Shown here one piece after another: positions 23,524 through 35,280 of a stretch of 64,000 nucleotides of DNA (position 1 is the stretch's first letter; the number at the start of each line of letters is the position of its first letter). This DNA is from Galerina marginata (taxonomy: Eukaryota > Basidiomycota > Agaricomycetes > Agaricales > Galerinaceae), in contig JAECYW010000004.1 of the NCBI GenBank assembly GCA_023014335.1, positions 3,224,001 to 3,288,000 of the forward strand, in the 5' to 3' direction. Below the pieces are notes generated by a model. The model ran no database searches. It was not told where the DNA came from and saw nothing but the letters and a program-made list of their open reading frames with translations. The translations under genes and the position numbers were made by a program.

Positions 23524-24223
23524 CAAAAACGGGAGGCATTTCGGAGAAATCTATTTATAACACTCATCCAACGGAGCCCGTAAGCACAACCCGTCGGCTG
23601 AGCCTTTCCAGGCCGTTTTTCAGAGTAAAAATTACATCATTAGGTTTGTATTTACGAGTACATTTAAACTACGCGTTAATACACGAGGGGACGGAAAAAA
23701 TGCAGGCAATATTGCATGAATACCGACCGGATCTATTTTTATCGCACAGGCAACAGCTACCGAAAAGGCGCGAACGCGTCCGAAAATGGAACTAGGACCC
23801 CGGCGGGACTTCTGGGAGGGGTCACATTTCTTCTAGAGCCCATCCCGCCGCCCCGACGGGGTGACCAACATCCCAGATGGAATGTGGGTACCAAAATACA
23901 CCCCCTGGCGCTTTTTCCGCCCCGAAGGGCGCCCCCAATGACGAGCAGCAGCCAAAATTAATGGTTATCAATATTTGAAGACCCTGAATGATTTATTCCC
24001 GCGCCTAAAGGCGCCCTGGAGCGCCCAAATGATGAGCAGCACCCATTATACAGTGCCCGACACCATTGGGAGCATTGTTTACATGTATTTACTATGCCCC
24101 GCACCCTAGAACGTCCATATACCCACCACCAGCAGCCCCAACCACTATAGAGATACGTGATACATGGGGACTGCCTTTAGGCAGTATGGGCCAAACCTGG
24201 TCTGGATGTATAACATGCCTCTG
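23524..24223. repeat. Right terminal inverted repeat
   Basis: This is the partner of 19184-19884 in opposite orientation. It ends in the reverse complement of CAGAGGCATG at 24214-24223. Confidence 0.85.
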
Positions 24224-24448
24224 GAATATTGCAGTCTATGATATATGATACTGCCAGCATAAGGTGGATAGGCTATGGAATAGAACCGCCAGCTGTTTGT
24301 CGAGCGAAGATAGTGTTTCAATCTTTCCTTTTCTTATTATCAGGCGTGGTTGTTTTCGCCAAATTATGGTTTATAGATAGTTCGCGCAGCCCACGTACGA
24401 AGTGCCAGTGTACATGAAACAAAGTGATATTGCCAATGTATTATAACT

Positions 24449-27400
24449 CTAAGGAGTGTTGTTGATGTCTACCGGAAACTTGTAAATCCACGCCCTCTCC
24501 TCGTACGCTTTTAAGAAAGTATATCCTTTCAAAGCTTCATCGCTAGACAGAATCTTTACTGGAGGCTGTAGGAGGTCATCGCAGGTGACGAGAATGCATA
24601 GCGTTTTGATCCGACTTATCGCCACATTAAGACGTCTTCGTTCCAGTAGAAATAGAGCGTCTTGTGTGGAAGCTTGCAATGAGGAAAAAAGGCAAATTAC
24701 GAAGTCCGCCTCGGATCCTTACAACTGTCGTCAGACAGTGTATAATGGATTCCAAATAGAGCTTACCTTGTAGACGTTCGATTGTGTCGATGGTGACGTT
24801 TCCGAGGCTCATCGTTGTATTCTTGCTGGGTTTGTTAGTAGTCGTCTTAAGCCCGGCGACGTTTGCCTTCGATAGCGCGGTTCTTACTGCGTCTCGTTGA
24901 ATTCGATGCGGTGTAGCAACGAACACTGAGTTCCTTGGGGAGTACTGTTGCAGTAATAATACGAGACTCGATGCGATATCCGCCTCTCTGCGGATCTGCC
25001 AATCATAGGGGTATGGATGAAGTGAATGGGCATTGACAGTTCGGATAAGTGTCAGCGATATTGGTCGCTTGGATTTCGTGGTGTCTGAATAAATTTGTGA
25101 ATTATATATACCATCTGGTATGTGTATTTTTGGCGCTGCTAGGTGTTGCTGGTGCCGTTCCGAAATCACATTAGATAGTGACGTGAGGAATTGGCGGGTA
25201 GCTTCGAAGATACTAGGCTTTATACCGAAAGGTGTATGAAATGCATTTATTGTCGTGACGGCACTTGCAAATTCTATTGCCCGAGATTTCTGTGCTTTGA
25301 ATTCCTTGGAATATATAGTTGAGATAAATTCTCCGATGTCGGGATTGAGGCTGGGTAATATAAGCTATTTGTTCAGTGAAGTTGGTGGTGTGTTATGTAG
25401 CGTACCGGAAGTTCTCCGTCAGTTGGACCACCTCGGTTGAATGATTGTGAGGTGTGCCATTCAGCTCAATGTCGCCACTATGGTCAACGTTTTGCGTGGA
25501 ATTTTGTGACATGAGACAGTCTATAACCGAGCCAAATAGCATGGTAGGCTTCACCGATGGATACCTCGCGTTGAGTATAGGCGCCAGTTGTTGAGAATCG
25601 CCTGCTACAACTATACGGCCGGTGTCGCGGAGCGTTCGCAGTACGAGGGAAATTGACACCAAAAGCACCTGTCCGGCCTCATCTATTACGACACAGTCCA
25701 CTTCGATGTTATGCTTTTTACTGAAATTGAAAAGCTGAATAATTGGTTAGATCATTGGTAAACTGTTTGGCTTTAAACGATCTACTTGCCTGATAGACGG
25801 TTCCGGCGTATATGTATACTCTCGAGCTTTCTTTGAGGGGGGCTGGGTGGTTGTTGCCTCTGTATACGATCTCGACTGTGATATCATTCAGCCATTTCTT
25901 GGGTGTCCATTCGATTCCTTTATAAGTGTCTATAAGATCGATCAGTTTTCGTTGACATGCTTCGATAGCCGCATGCGTGGCAGCCGTTATGAAGACCATC
26001 CTGCGTTGTTGTCCGTAGTGTCGGTGTTCTACTTCTAACAGGCGCAGGAGAGATAAACATAGGGTGTGTGTTTTTCCGGTTCCTGTTAACGTTATTTGTA
26101 AGTGATGGTTAAGAAGACAGAAACAAAAATACCAGGGGGTCCCCATATGGTCGTTAGACAATGAGAAAGTAAGTGTCTTGCTGCTTTGTGTTGTGAAGGC
26201 TTGAGAACAAGGGAATCGGCTTGGTCGTTACCTAAGGCTTTCAGGTCCCGAAAAAGTTTCTGTATGTTCTCCTCGAGTTTTAATAGTACCTTAGAAGATG
26301 GCGTGTCGCTGAGAGAGAGAGGGTCCGAAATAAGCTGTAGGAATGGAACATTGCGATGTCCGTCGGCTCCGTTTGGTTGTCGCCGGTAAGACCAGTATAA
26401 GTCGATGTCAATCAGAGCTGATAAAATCTTGACTGTGTTGAAATCGACAAATCGTGTAGATAGACGATATCTGGTTCCAGGTTCCGGCCAGAATTTAACG
26501 GAACCCCAGATGCGCAGATCGACCATGGTGATGTCGGAGTTGTTCGTATGAACTTGTTGAACATCGGCAAGGTATAACCCAGTTTTAATCTTGGTTTCTT
26601 GACGGCTCCATTTGATGCTGGTATATGAATTTGGAGGGAAGAGCAGTCCGCATACTCCAAGGTCGTCAAACAAAGCTTCCAGTGGAATATCGCTTGCGTC
26701 GCTATAGCCGTTCGTCAGTTGTGTTGGTTCCGGTACGAGGAGCTGGTCGTATAATGCGGGGCGTTTCTCCGAAGACGGCGTGTCAATCCTACCGGAAACG
26801 AGACGGAATCTATGTTGCAAGTTAGAGGGTTCCTGTGTTGTGTTCAGGTATTCCACCACGGGCGAGTCCGGACATCCGTTTATGCGTGACTTCCAGAGTT
26901 CTTTGAGTGTACTCAATGCTTCAAACTGTCGCGTAAAACGTCAAAATTATATATTTACCGTCTTGGGAATTGATGCGCACCTGTTGCATAAAGAATAACT
27001 TGCGAATATTCGGCTCTTCACACATAACCGTGAAGTTGAACATTATCGGTTTAGCCTCATTAACCAGTAGCGTTTTTCCAGAGGCGGTAATAGACCTACG
27101 CCGAAGATCCTTTAGTATATGATATATGGTATCGTTTCTGCGAATGATTATGTCGTTTGATGTGGGTTGCAGCGGATTTCTATGAGCCGTGAATAGCTGG
27201 TCGTCCGTTGGGCAAGCATCTGAGGTTAGTAGATAGGCGGAGCATTCGTGTAAGTCCCAGTATCCTGCGATCGGTAAAGCGATCTGCCGTTCGATCTCTT
27301 GTTTTAAGATGACGACCAGAGGTAGTTGTCCGATTTCTTTCCGGTTTGAACCATTGGTGCCTTCTTGTAGTCTGTCAATTTCGTTTTTGATCCTTTCACG

Positions 27401-29119
27401 CATAACTTCCGTTGTTCCGTCTGTGGCAAGGCCCAATCGTTCTAAACAGGACCTGTATTGGTTGGGTGTTTGGTCCCAGTTTGACAGAAAATTTAGGAGG
27501 GCGCCCGAGAGAATCAGTGGCTGAAACGTGGTTTGAAGGAGGGAGGTTCCTTGAGCGAGCGCGCTTATGCATACTTGGATATCCCGATCGGAAAATGACG
27601 AATTTAACGCGGCATTGATGATATGGTCTTCCAGTATCTTGTACTCTTCCAATGACCATACATAAAACTGTGACGTCGATGGGGTTGCTGACTTGGACTG
27701 GAATTCGTGAATCGTTCGTATTACATTGGCGAGTTCATGTATGATGCTCGTAGAAGAACATGTGATGATGGGCAGGGTTTGATCGTGGCCAGATTCGGAG
27801 TGGGTTGTTACACAGAAGTAGTCGCTTGAAGATCCCAATGAGGGATCAGTAAGGATAGTGATAATAATGGCGATATCCTCTCGACTGGGGCAAGTTAAAT
27901 TTCGTCGCTGTATCATCTTGAAATTTAGTGAGTGAGGCGTCAGCAAATAGAAAGGGCATCGTATAGGGGGTATATATGGAAGGAGCTTGCTCACTTGTAG
28001 CTGTCTGGTTCGTGCGGCTTCAACCACAGGACTCGAATGCGTATCATATCTGGAGGAGGTATTTGTCTCGAATGCTAAAAGTCGCTTGGCTCTTTTGACA
28101 TATGTGGGTGAATGGGTGGATATACGACGTAGTATGTCTGGATTGCTTATTAACATGTGGAGATCCTCGATATCTGTAGATTGGTTATTCGTCGGGAATT
28201 TGCGGTGTACTCCAGATATTTTCAGAAGGTGTTGAAGCATTTTGGCGTCGTCTAGTGAGATATTAGGCATAGAACCCAGCGAACCCTGGATTTCGGAGCG
28301 AGTTTTGCATCCCCGTTCAAAAGGACAGGTTCGACATAGGGGATTATAATGCCATTTAACGTTTTCTTCTGGTGTTCCAATAACCCGTGGAAGTTCACTA
28401 AACAGTATTGTGTCCAACATTGGGGAAAGGAAGGATGTTGGAATTACGTTGATGTTTTCGAATGACGGGATTAGGCCATCATTGGGAGGCAGCCAGACAG
28501 CTATTGAGTCTACTCTTTTGTAGGGCGGACGATCAAGCAGATGCCCTAAACACATTGAGTAAAAGTAGATTTGGACATGGTGCGAGCTCTGCGAAACGTT
28601 GGAGTTGATCGCAAAAGTATCTTGATACGGTTAATAATTCACCTTGATGTGTCTCGCAGCTTTGGCGTCTATGACTCGCCATCACACATCGCTTTCGGTT
28701 TTGGTGATTTCAATCAAGTCGGGTTTAGCGATGCCAAATTGTAGCGCTTGTGTGCCCTTCTCTGTAAACCGTTCGACTAATTTTGACTGCGGAGGTTGGA
28801 AGGTCACGTCAGTGATAAAAAAATGGTCGCGGCCGTCCGCCAATATAATCTCTAGTAAATTGTCGGGGTCTAGAGGGATGGAAGGAAAACGTAAGAGTAG
28901 CTGAGAGCGGTCTAGCCATGAGTACAGTGTCGTCTCCCAGTCGTTACCACGTTTGAAGTAAGACCTCGTTCTTTCAGAGCTTTTTGTGCTTGTCGTAACG
29001 CGTGGATCTGGAACTGTAATGTTGTTGTAGACTTTGTGGATGTATAGGTCGCATTCTAGGTGCTGGTATATTGCCAAATTTGTTGCTGAAATGGATTTAC
29101 TCGGTCGCGTTTGAGCCAT
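24449..29119 (-). CDS. Dna2/Cas4-like Fe-S nuclease fused to SF1 helicase; one in-frame TGA
   Basis: Model: complement(join(24449..24717, 24767..25350, 25406..25734, 25790..26082, 26133..26918, 26959..28588, 28643..29119)), about 1455 codons. The nuclease domain has an N-terminal Cys (C23, ...YQHLECDLY), KPDLIEI (D134), VIDAKA (D151-x-K153) and CxxCxxxxxC (C244, C247, C253). That is the Cas4/Dna2/TM0106-type PD-(D/E)XK nuclease with an Fe-S cluster. The SF1 helicase domain has GPPGTGKTHT (Walker A, near residue 966), VVIDEAGQ (Walker B), GDSQQLAP (III), LTENFR (IV), TIERLQGSEADFVI (V) and RRRLNVAISR (VI). Such proteins process flaps or ends during replication and recombination. A TGA codon (28682-28684) sits six codons before D151 in otherwise open frame. 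The intron at 25735-25789 starts with GC. Confidence 0.85.
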
Positions 29120-32100
29120 TACGCGGATTTGCGACGTTTGGAGGTGTAAAAGATCGATGATAGTGGGTATACAAGAAGGTGTGTGAGTTCACTTTTGAAA
29201 ATTAACTACCCATATGTTCCAAATAGCTAGCGGATAAAATAATCCGGTATTTATTTGAGGAGATCGCGTTTAAAAAGGTGAACTAGTGTACGATTGTTTG
29301 ACTGTGTTATTCGGGGAGTGGCATTGTGTGTCTGTACTAGAAAGATGGGCGACGCAGTATTAGACAGTGAATTGTAAATGTCTCACAATGTAATGGGCGG
29401 GGAAATGTGAAGTCGGTTGCTGGTTGATGGATCAATGGACGTGGTGTGGGATTTCGACAGACTAACATTTTAAGTAAAAGCCCACTCTGGCGAGACATGA
29501 GTAAATTCAGCCGCTCGAAGCGATTAAAGAGGTTGTTATGGTGCTATGGAGCCGAAGTTGTTGTGATCACCTACAGATCTTCACGGGACTGAAATCGCGG
29601 GAGTGTACGTGTTCAACAAAGTTGACACGTTGTACCGCTCAGAGATGGAGAGTGTGCGCGTCCTTTAAGATCCATGACGTGAATACACTGAGCTGGGAGA
29701 CTGTAAAAAGCGATGAGCAGTCTTAATTGGTTGAAGGGTGATGGAAAGGTACCTGGCTCAGAATCCGCTTTTCCAGGGGGGGGGTATCAAAACAACCAGT
29801 GCAACCACTGGCGCTCGATAGGTATCTGGAAACGTTTTGGATTGTAAATCGAGTCAACTGTTCGCCGAGTTCCAAGCGATGGAATTACTATGCAGGTCCA
29901 CGGGTTCGTATCGTGGTCTATTCTAATCGTGTGGCGTGAAAAAGGACGTCTGGGCGGTCTATTTCACAAAAGTTGAATTGTTTGAAGTTAATCGTTACAA
30001 CATGCGATGGGTGGCGCTGTGATTGATCTGCATTTTCTCACTTTGTCAGTGTTTAATTGTAGCGGCAACGTTGACTGAGCAGGTCCGCGTAAGATGGACG
30101 GCAGTTACCTCGTACCAATCATCGGACATTGTGTACGACGAAAATGTGGTTGCATTTTTTGGTGGCTTTGATGACACATTTCTGGTATTGTGTCTTCTTC
30201 AGGTGAGCACATGTGTGAAATATATGGTGATGTAGTAGGATGATCGTACTGGGATTTTAGTATGGATCGCTGGCGAGAGTGTCGACGGTTGAAGACATTG
30301 GCACGAGAAAATATGGGACATGTTTCCGTTTTGGGAAATAGTTGGCTGGTGAAGACGTTTGTCACGAAGGGCGAACGGGTAAGCGTGGCTGCACACAGGG
30401 GACAGATTGTGGTCGGGCGGCCGGATTTGCTGACGTGGGATAGAAGTTGGAGTGGTAAGGCACTCGTAAAATATCTCGATAAAACGCCGTGTGAATGCCT
30501 CTGTTGTTCAATGATCGGCCCACATTTGTCCATATGCATACGCGTACGCGTTTCGGATGTGAGAAGCGGCAATAAAGGCTTCGAGGGCACGCGTGGTGTG
30601 CTCGGTGTTTCTTAAGGTGGGGCTCTGGGTTATCGATTAAACATCTTGATTTCAATGTGGTTGGGGTATGAGTCGTGCTTAAGAATTTAGTCAAACACCC
30701 ACCTCAAACCGGCTGTCCTTGATCGTGTTTCATAATGCCGCTGATATTTAGTTATGCTGGGTGTAGTATGTTTATTGTTCATCGATGTATGTGCGTGTCA
30801 ATTGAGGGCAAAGTGTAAAGCAGTCTTAACATATGAATTTCGACCCGCTTGAGGGCCATATTGCCTCGTATGGCGTTTACGAGTCCATCTGCCGTACATT
30901 TAAATTTAGATACTCACATAGTTAGTAGTATACGCAGGGTTGTGACGGCTAGAAGAGTCGGATCTGTCGTCTGTTATATAGTGTAGGAACGGCAGCGGGG
31001 ACGGGTGGAAGTAGTAGGGGGTACTATCCATCTGTAGCTCGTGCTTACCTCTGCAGCCATCCTCCATCCCAGCCCGTTACTATGGTCTTCCCTGTTCTTT
31101 CAGCTACCTCATGTGTTGGCACAGGCGTCAAAGGCAGCCGCCGTAGCAACGATGATTACTGTCGAGCGCGATATAGGTGATGATGATGATAGCAGCTTGT
31201 TGCTGGGCGGCTTCTCCAATGGCCGCGCTGGCGAATAGTTATTTAATTAGTGTTATTTGGGCTGTTAGAAACAAAGTAAGAAGGTATCGTAGACCGATTG
31301 GACTTGGATTCACCTGATACCGGATATGAATGGCTGGTTGGGCTAGTCACTTCCTACCCCTTATAAGCCTCGTGCACCCCATTGTCGAGGCAGCAAACGT
31401 AAAACAAACGATGACCCATGGGCTGGCAAATTGAAGGGGGGACATGGTGTCGACAGTGCAGTGACAATGCGGACGCATGCAATGAACTATCGGGATAGCC
31501 GAAACCTGGGAATGAAGACCGAGAGATTCATGATGGATATTGAAGGAGCGATAGATAGTCTTACCAAGTAGTGGGAGGCCTGGCATCGATCACAACGGCA
31601 CAGATGGTGGAGTACCGCAGCATCGTTGTGAACGCCGTGGCAGCATTGGCATTGGAAATCCATCAATGAACTGGAAGGGCAGGGTGGCAAAGCGAGAATG
31701 CAGGCAAACGCAAATCGCTAATTCGCAATGCCTGCGCCAGCCGGTCGCGGGTGTGAACCATGGTTAGTGGAGCTTGTGGGTAGAGCAAGACAAGGAAATA
31801 ATTAAGAGAACAAATTACAACGGCGGAGCCTGAAGATAGTACCAGCATTCAAAGGCTACAAGGGCTGCGAGATGATAATAAATGGTGAACGAGTGAAGGG
31901 CGGTTTGAGTGATCGCGACAGAGAGCAGAGTTGAATGTTGCCGACAAGGATAGGTAACATGCGACTTTTGCCCGTTGACGGTTACACCCGTGGGTTTTTT
32001 TGACCAGTCCAGATCAATAAAATAGCAATTCCTGAATACGGGCCGTCCGTTGAATTTTTTACTTTCGGAAAATCTCATAAAATCCTAAAATTCGAGATTC

Positions 32101-32341
32101 AATCAAATCTGGTTTTCAGAAAAAAATACATGGGAACATGTGAGGTACGAATTGAATGATATACTACAGTATGGTAGTACCCTTACTTGTGACCTAATGA
32201 GGTTCGTGAACCTGTGCATTTCCCTTATATCCATGCGCATTACCATACAGATTTGACGCTGGAAAAGTCATGTGAGCCCTCCACGTGCTCCGCTTGGGCA
32301 AGCTGCGGGAGACTAGGTGCTCTGACGTGGGGCGGGGGAGG
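29120..32341. other. Gene-poor stretch of 3.2 kb
   Basis: There are only unsupported ORFs, the longest on the plus strand at 30262-30615 (117 aa, no recognised motif, starts with ATG). The region marks the end of the accessory block. No repeat or RNA gene is recognised. Confidence 0.45.
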
Positions 32342-32420
32342 GGCATTAGCTCAGCCGGTAGAGCATAGGGCATGTATCCTGGGGTCGCAGTTTCAATACC
32401 TGTTCAGGCCGTTTCTTTTC
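32342..32420 (+). tRNA. tRNA-like sequence, probably a pseudo-tRNA or SINE head
   Basis: TAGCTCAGCCGGTAGAGCAT matches the D-arm/internal A box of tRNA genes very well. Some 30 nt on, a weak B-box-like stretch (AGTTTCAATACC) follows, and then a T-rich run that could end Pol III transcription. The acceptor ends do not pair and I cannot draw a regular anticodon stem, so a functional tRNA is unlikely. Confidence 0.35.
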
Positions 32421-32602
32421 CCTTGCCGTCATGCAGGTGACGCGGTCTCATATTTGAGCTGGAGTGCTCGTTAAAATTTGAATACCTGTTACATTCACTA
32501 TATACTTGCCTCAGAGTGCTGCTCCATTTAACCCTTAGAATAACAAAAGCAAATAATTCATGATTCAAAGGTAGCATTACGGTATATAATTCGGAAATGG
32601 TA

Positions 32603-33638
32603 TTATAGAGTTATAATCGAGACAAACTTCCTGTACAGCGAAGACAATTTGTCCCTAATCCCATATGCTTCGGCTTCGACAGCTGGAATAAGTGGTGTAT
32701 CGGCCCTAGTATGCAAAAACGAACTAGCCTGGAATGGCACTAAAGGTGGTGGATACTGCAGTCGGGCAGGTGGTGGGACGGCAATCTGCATGTTGGTCTG
32801 ATAAGACCCAGATATATCGAGAGATATGACGTCCTCCATTGTTTTTGCACCAGCTGTACGATTCTGGACAATAATCACAAAAATTAGATAATCAATCAAT
32901 AATGGGAGAACGGATAATCAAGTCACCTGCATTGTATAAGGAGAACAGCCGGTATATGAAGTAGGTAACGCCTGCGGAGTAGACGACTGATTCATTTGCA
33001 TCGAGGTCGAAGATGAAGCAATTAAACGTGGGGAGTCGTCTGTTAAAGAAACACCTTGCTGATGGCTCAACCACTGCTGAGTTGTTTTGTCGAGCTCCAT
33101 ATGCACAGAACCAGTTGATACGACAAGGATAAATGGAGGCCATTTAGAATGCCCTGGTCCAAAGGTCCATTGAGTAGGTGCATATGCGACGAACTCAACA
33201 TATGCAGCGCCATCATCAAACTTGCGGTACCGGGTCGCAAAATAGCGGGCATAATTGCTGTAGCACCCATCCAATACAAGAGATGTTCCCTCGCCAATAG
33301 AAACTGCAAGGAATGGGTTCTTCAAATAGACCCTATAACTGGCCCCATAAAATTCCGGTTCGGAAATCACCTTCTTGATATCTTTAGTATTGACTGCAAT
33401 AGGTTGACTCCCCCAGAGGTATGTAAATGCATCCTGTTCAAAGGAGCGCGGAAGTTTGTAGACATTCCAAGGATATTGGCAGGACAAAGAATCAGGAATA
33501 GTTGCTTTGTCGTGTCGATGGTCCTTTAGAACCGAAAAATTGAATGAAAATTGTCAACTCCCAGACGGTAATGGTACGACAGCAAAAGCGACTTACAATG
33601 AGTTGGTCCTGATTGAACGCAGTATAAATACTCTCCAT
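32603..33638 (-). CDS. Orphan protein, 299 aa
   Basis: Model: complement(join(32603..32863, 32927..33523, 33597..33638)). A 14-codon first exon (MESIYTAFNQDQLI) joins in frame over a 73-nt intron with a GTAAGT donor. The protein has a beta-rich middle (SYRVYLKNPFLAVSIGEG, YVEFVAYAPTQWTFGPGHSK) followed by a Ser/Thr/Gln/Pro-rich tail. I do not recognise the family. It belongs to an AT-rich island with the two following genes and is transcribed in the same direction as the 208-aa gene upstream. Confidence 0.65.
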
Positions 33639-33879
33639 AACTGACTATCAAGGGAGATAGTGTTGACTTCCTGGGGACTAGAGGGGTATGAGAGCAAGGA
33701 ACTTTTCTGGTCAGAGCGTACATTCAACTTCTTTTATATAATATGATGCGTCGGGCATCGGCCTTGATATGTATTCTGCTACCGCTCAGGTCAGCTGATT
33801 CTATTTTTGTTCAGTCAAGTAGAAAATCTATTAATAAAAAAGTTTATATGCTATTTCCACACTGCCGTAGAAAGTGAGA

Positions 33880-33935
33880 AAAAAACAAAAAAAAAAAAAC
33901 AAAAACAAAAACAAAAAAAAAATAAAGTAAAAGGA
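33880..33935. repeat. A-rich low-complexity tract
   Basis: Runs of A broken by single C residues (CAAAAACAAAAA type) lie just downstream (on the minus strand) of the 208-aa gene. Confidence 0.85.
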
Positions 33936-33963
33936 AGAAAATTAGATTACAACCATCGCTATT

Positions 33964-34812
33964 TTACAAATAACTATAAGTTGCTTGGTTAGGAAATACA
34001 GCCTGAACGTAAGAGATAAAAGGGGTAATATCTTCATTAAATCTGGAACGCATAAACGGAATTCTTGCTACTACCTGCAGCAACTGGTCTTGATATGCCT
34101 GAACTGACATATATCGACCTAAGATGTGCTGAGGCTCAGTGTCACGAACAACAGTACCAACAAATGAGCTAAGCTCAGCCTGCAGGCCAGTAAGGCGCTC
34201 AATCTGCGTGCAAGCTATAACATTCAATGAACGTAAAGCATCACACGCATCATTTATGCCACTTTGAATCCGTCGAACATCTGCACAGAGTTGAAATGAA
34301 TAAGAAAAATTGATAGGAATTTGTGTCAGAGTCAAAAAAAAAAAAGCAAATCAGTAAAACAAACAAACTCACTAGCAACCGACCGATATAGATCAAAATC
34401 TTGTACCAAAGTGGAGACATTTCGTGGGGTTGCTCCATGTGCAGTAAACGTGCAATTTGCGAATCTCGCTTCTTCGCACTGTATGCAAGACCGACCAATC
34501 TGCATAAACGTACACATTATCCCCCTTGTAATGCAGAGATTGCAAGTAAACTGAGGCTAAGTTGATAAAGAGGAATAAAAGCATGTTGAGCACCAATATC
34601 ATATAATATTTAAGTTATGACAAACTCACTGTGGGGATGCTGCGGCATCGAAAAATCTGATGACCTTCAAAGACCGGGATAGGAGCAGTAACTGAGACAG
34701 CGCTTGAAGTAAAATCGCCACTACTCTCAGTAGTGTAGGACTGTAAGTCATGCTCCATATCCAATAAATCGTCGGAAGAAGCTTCCGCCAGCTGAATGGT
34801 TGTATTTTCCAT
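33964..34812 (-). CDS. Orphan protein, 208 aa
   Basis: Model: complement(join(33964..34280, 34373..34499, 34630..34812)). Three exons join in frame; the introns are 92 and 130 nt. The start is the ATG at 34812 (MENTTIQLAEASSDDLLDME). The N-terminus is acidic. The middle has three Cys (CIQCEEARFANC), and the C-terminal half is predicted helical (INDACDALRSLNVIACTQIE). I do not recognise the family. Confidence 0.6.
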
Positions 34813-35280
34813 GGTAACAGAGACAGCAAAATAAATCAAGAACGAAGGAGAGGTTGAAATGAAAGAGCAATAGAAAAGAGATGCTGGGATTAGGCTAATC
34901 GTCAAGTGACAAAAATGCACTCAATTTATAGACACTGGCTCAACACGCTCATGTCAGATGCATCGACAAATACTTCCTTGTATTCTAGCCGATGCTCCAC
35001 ATAAAGTCCGAAAACAGGCAGTCGTGGAAAAAATAATGGATATTTATAGACAATGCATCAACCTAACAATCTGTGTCTGACAACCGTTACTCTGGTGTGT
35101 GAGACTACCGGATTTATTTAGGATGACAACGCACCAGATTTTCCCACCAATCATAACTATTTGTTTGATCGACCCAGAATCCTGTTCCTGCCACATTATT
35201 ATTGCCTTTCTTCACAAGTACCCACTCAGATCGATCACACGTCTACACTGCGGTACACTTTCACTTAATTTCCGTCCAGC
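34813..35280. other. Divergent promoter region in the AT-rich island
   Basis: This region separates the minus-strand 208-aa gene from the plus-strand 160-aa gene. TATTTATAGA occurs near 35040. No coding sequence is supported. Confidence 0.4.

Larger units (their letters stand above)
19184..24223. mobile_element. Non-autonomous hAT-like DNA element with about 700-bp terminal inverted repeats
   Basis: The ends read CAGAGGCATGTTATACATCC on the left and its reverse complement on the right. CAGAG fits the YARNG start of hAT inverted repeats. The flanking 8 bp are GAATAATG (19176-19183) and GAATATTG (24224-24231), an 8-bp target duplication with one mismatch. The inverted repeats extend about 700 bp (19184-19884 and 23524-24223) with very few differences. 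They encode the same chance ORFs on opposite strands. The 3.6-kb core is GC-rich, CAG/CTG-rich and full of hairpins, and I see no transposase, so the element should depend on a helper. It sits between the 332-aa orphan and the nuclease-helicase gene. Confidence 0.75.

Noticed and set aside
19446..23961. Identical 81-aa ORFs on opposite strands
   Set aside because: They are the two arms of the inverted repeat, not a duplicated gene.
30262..30615. 117-aa plus-strand ORF
   Set aside because: Starts with ATG but has no motif, no splice partners and an equally long antisense ORF; treated as chance.
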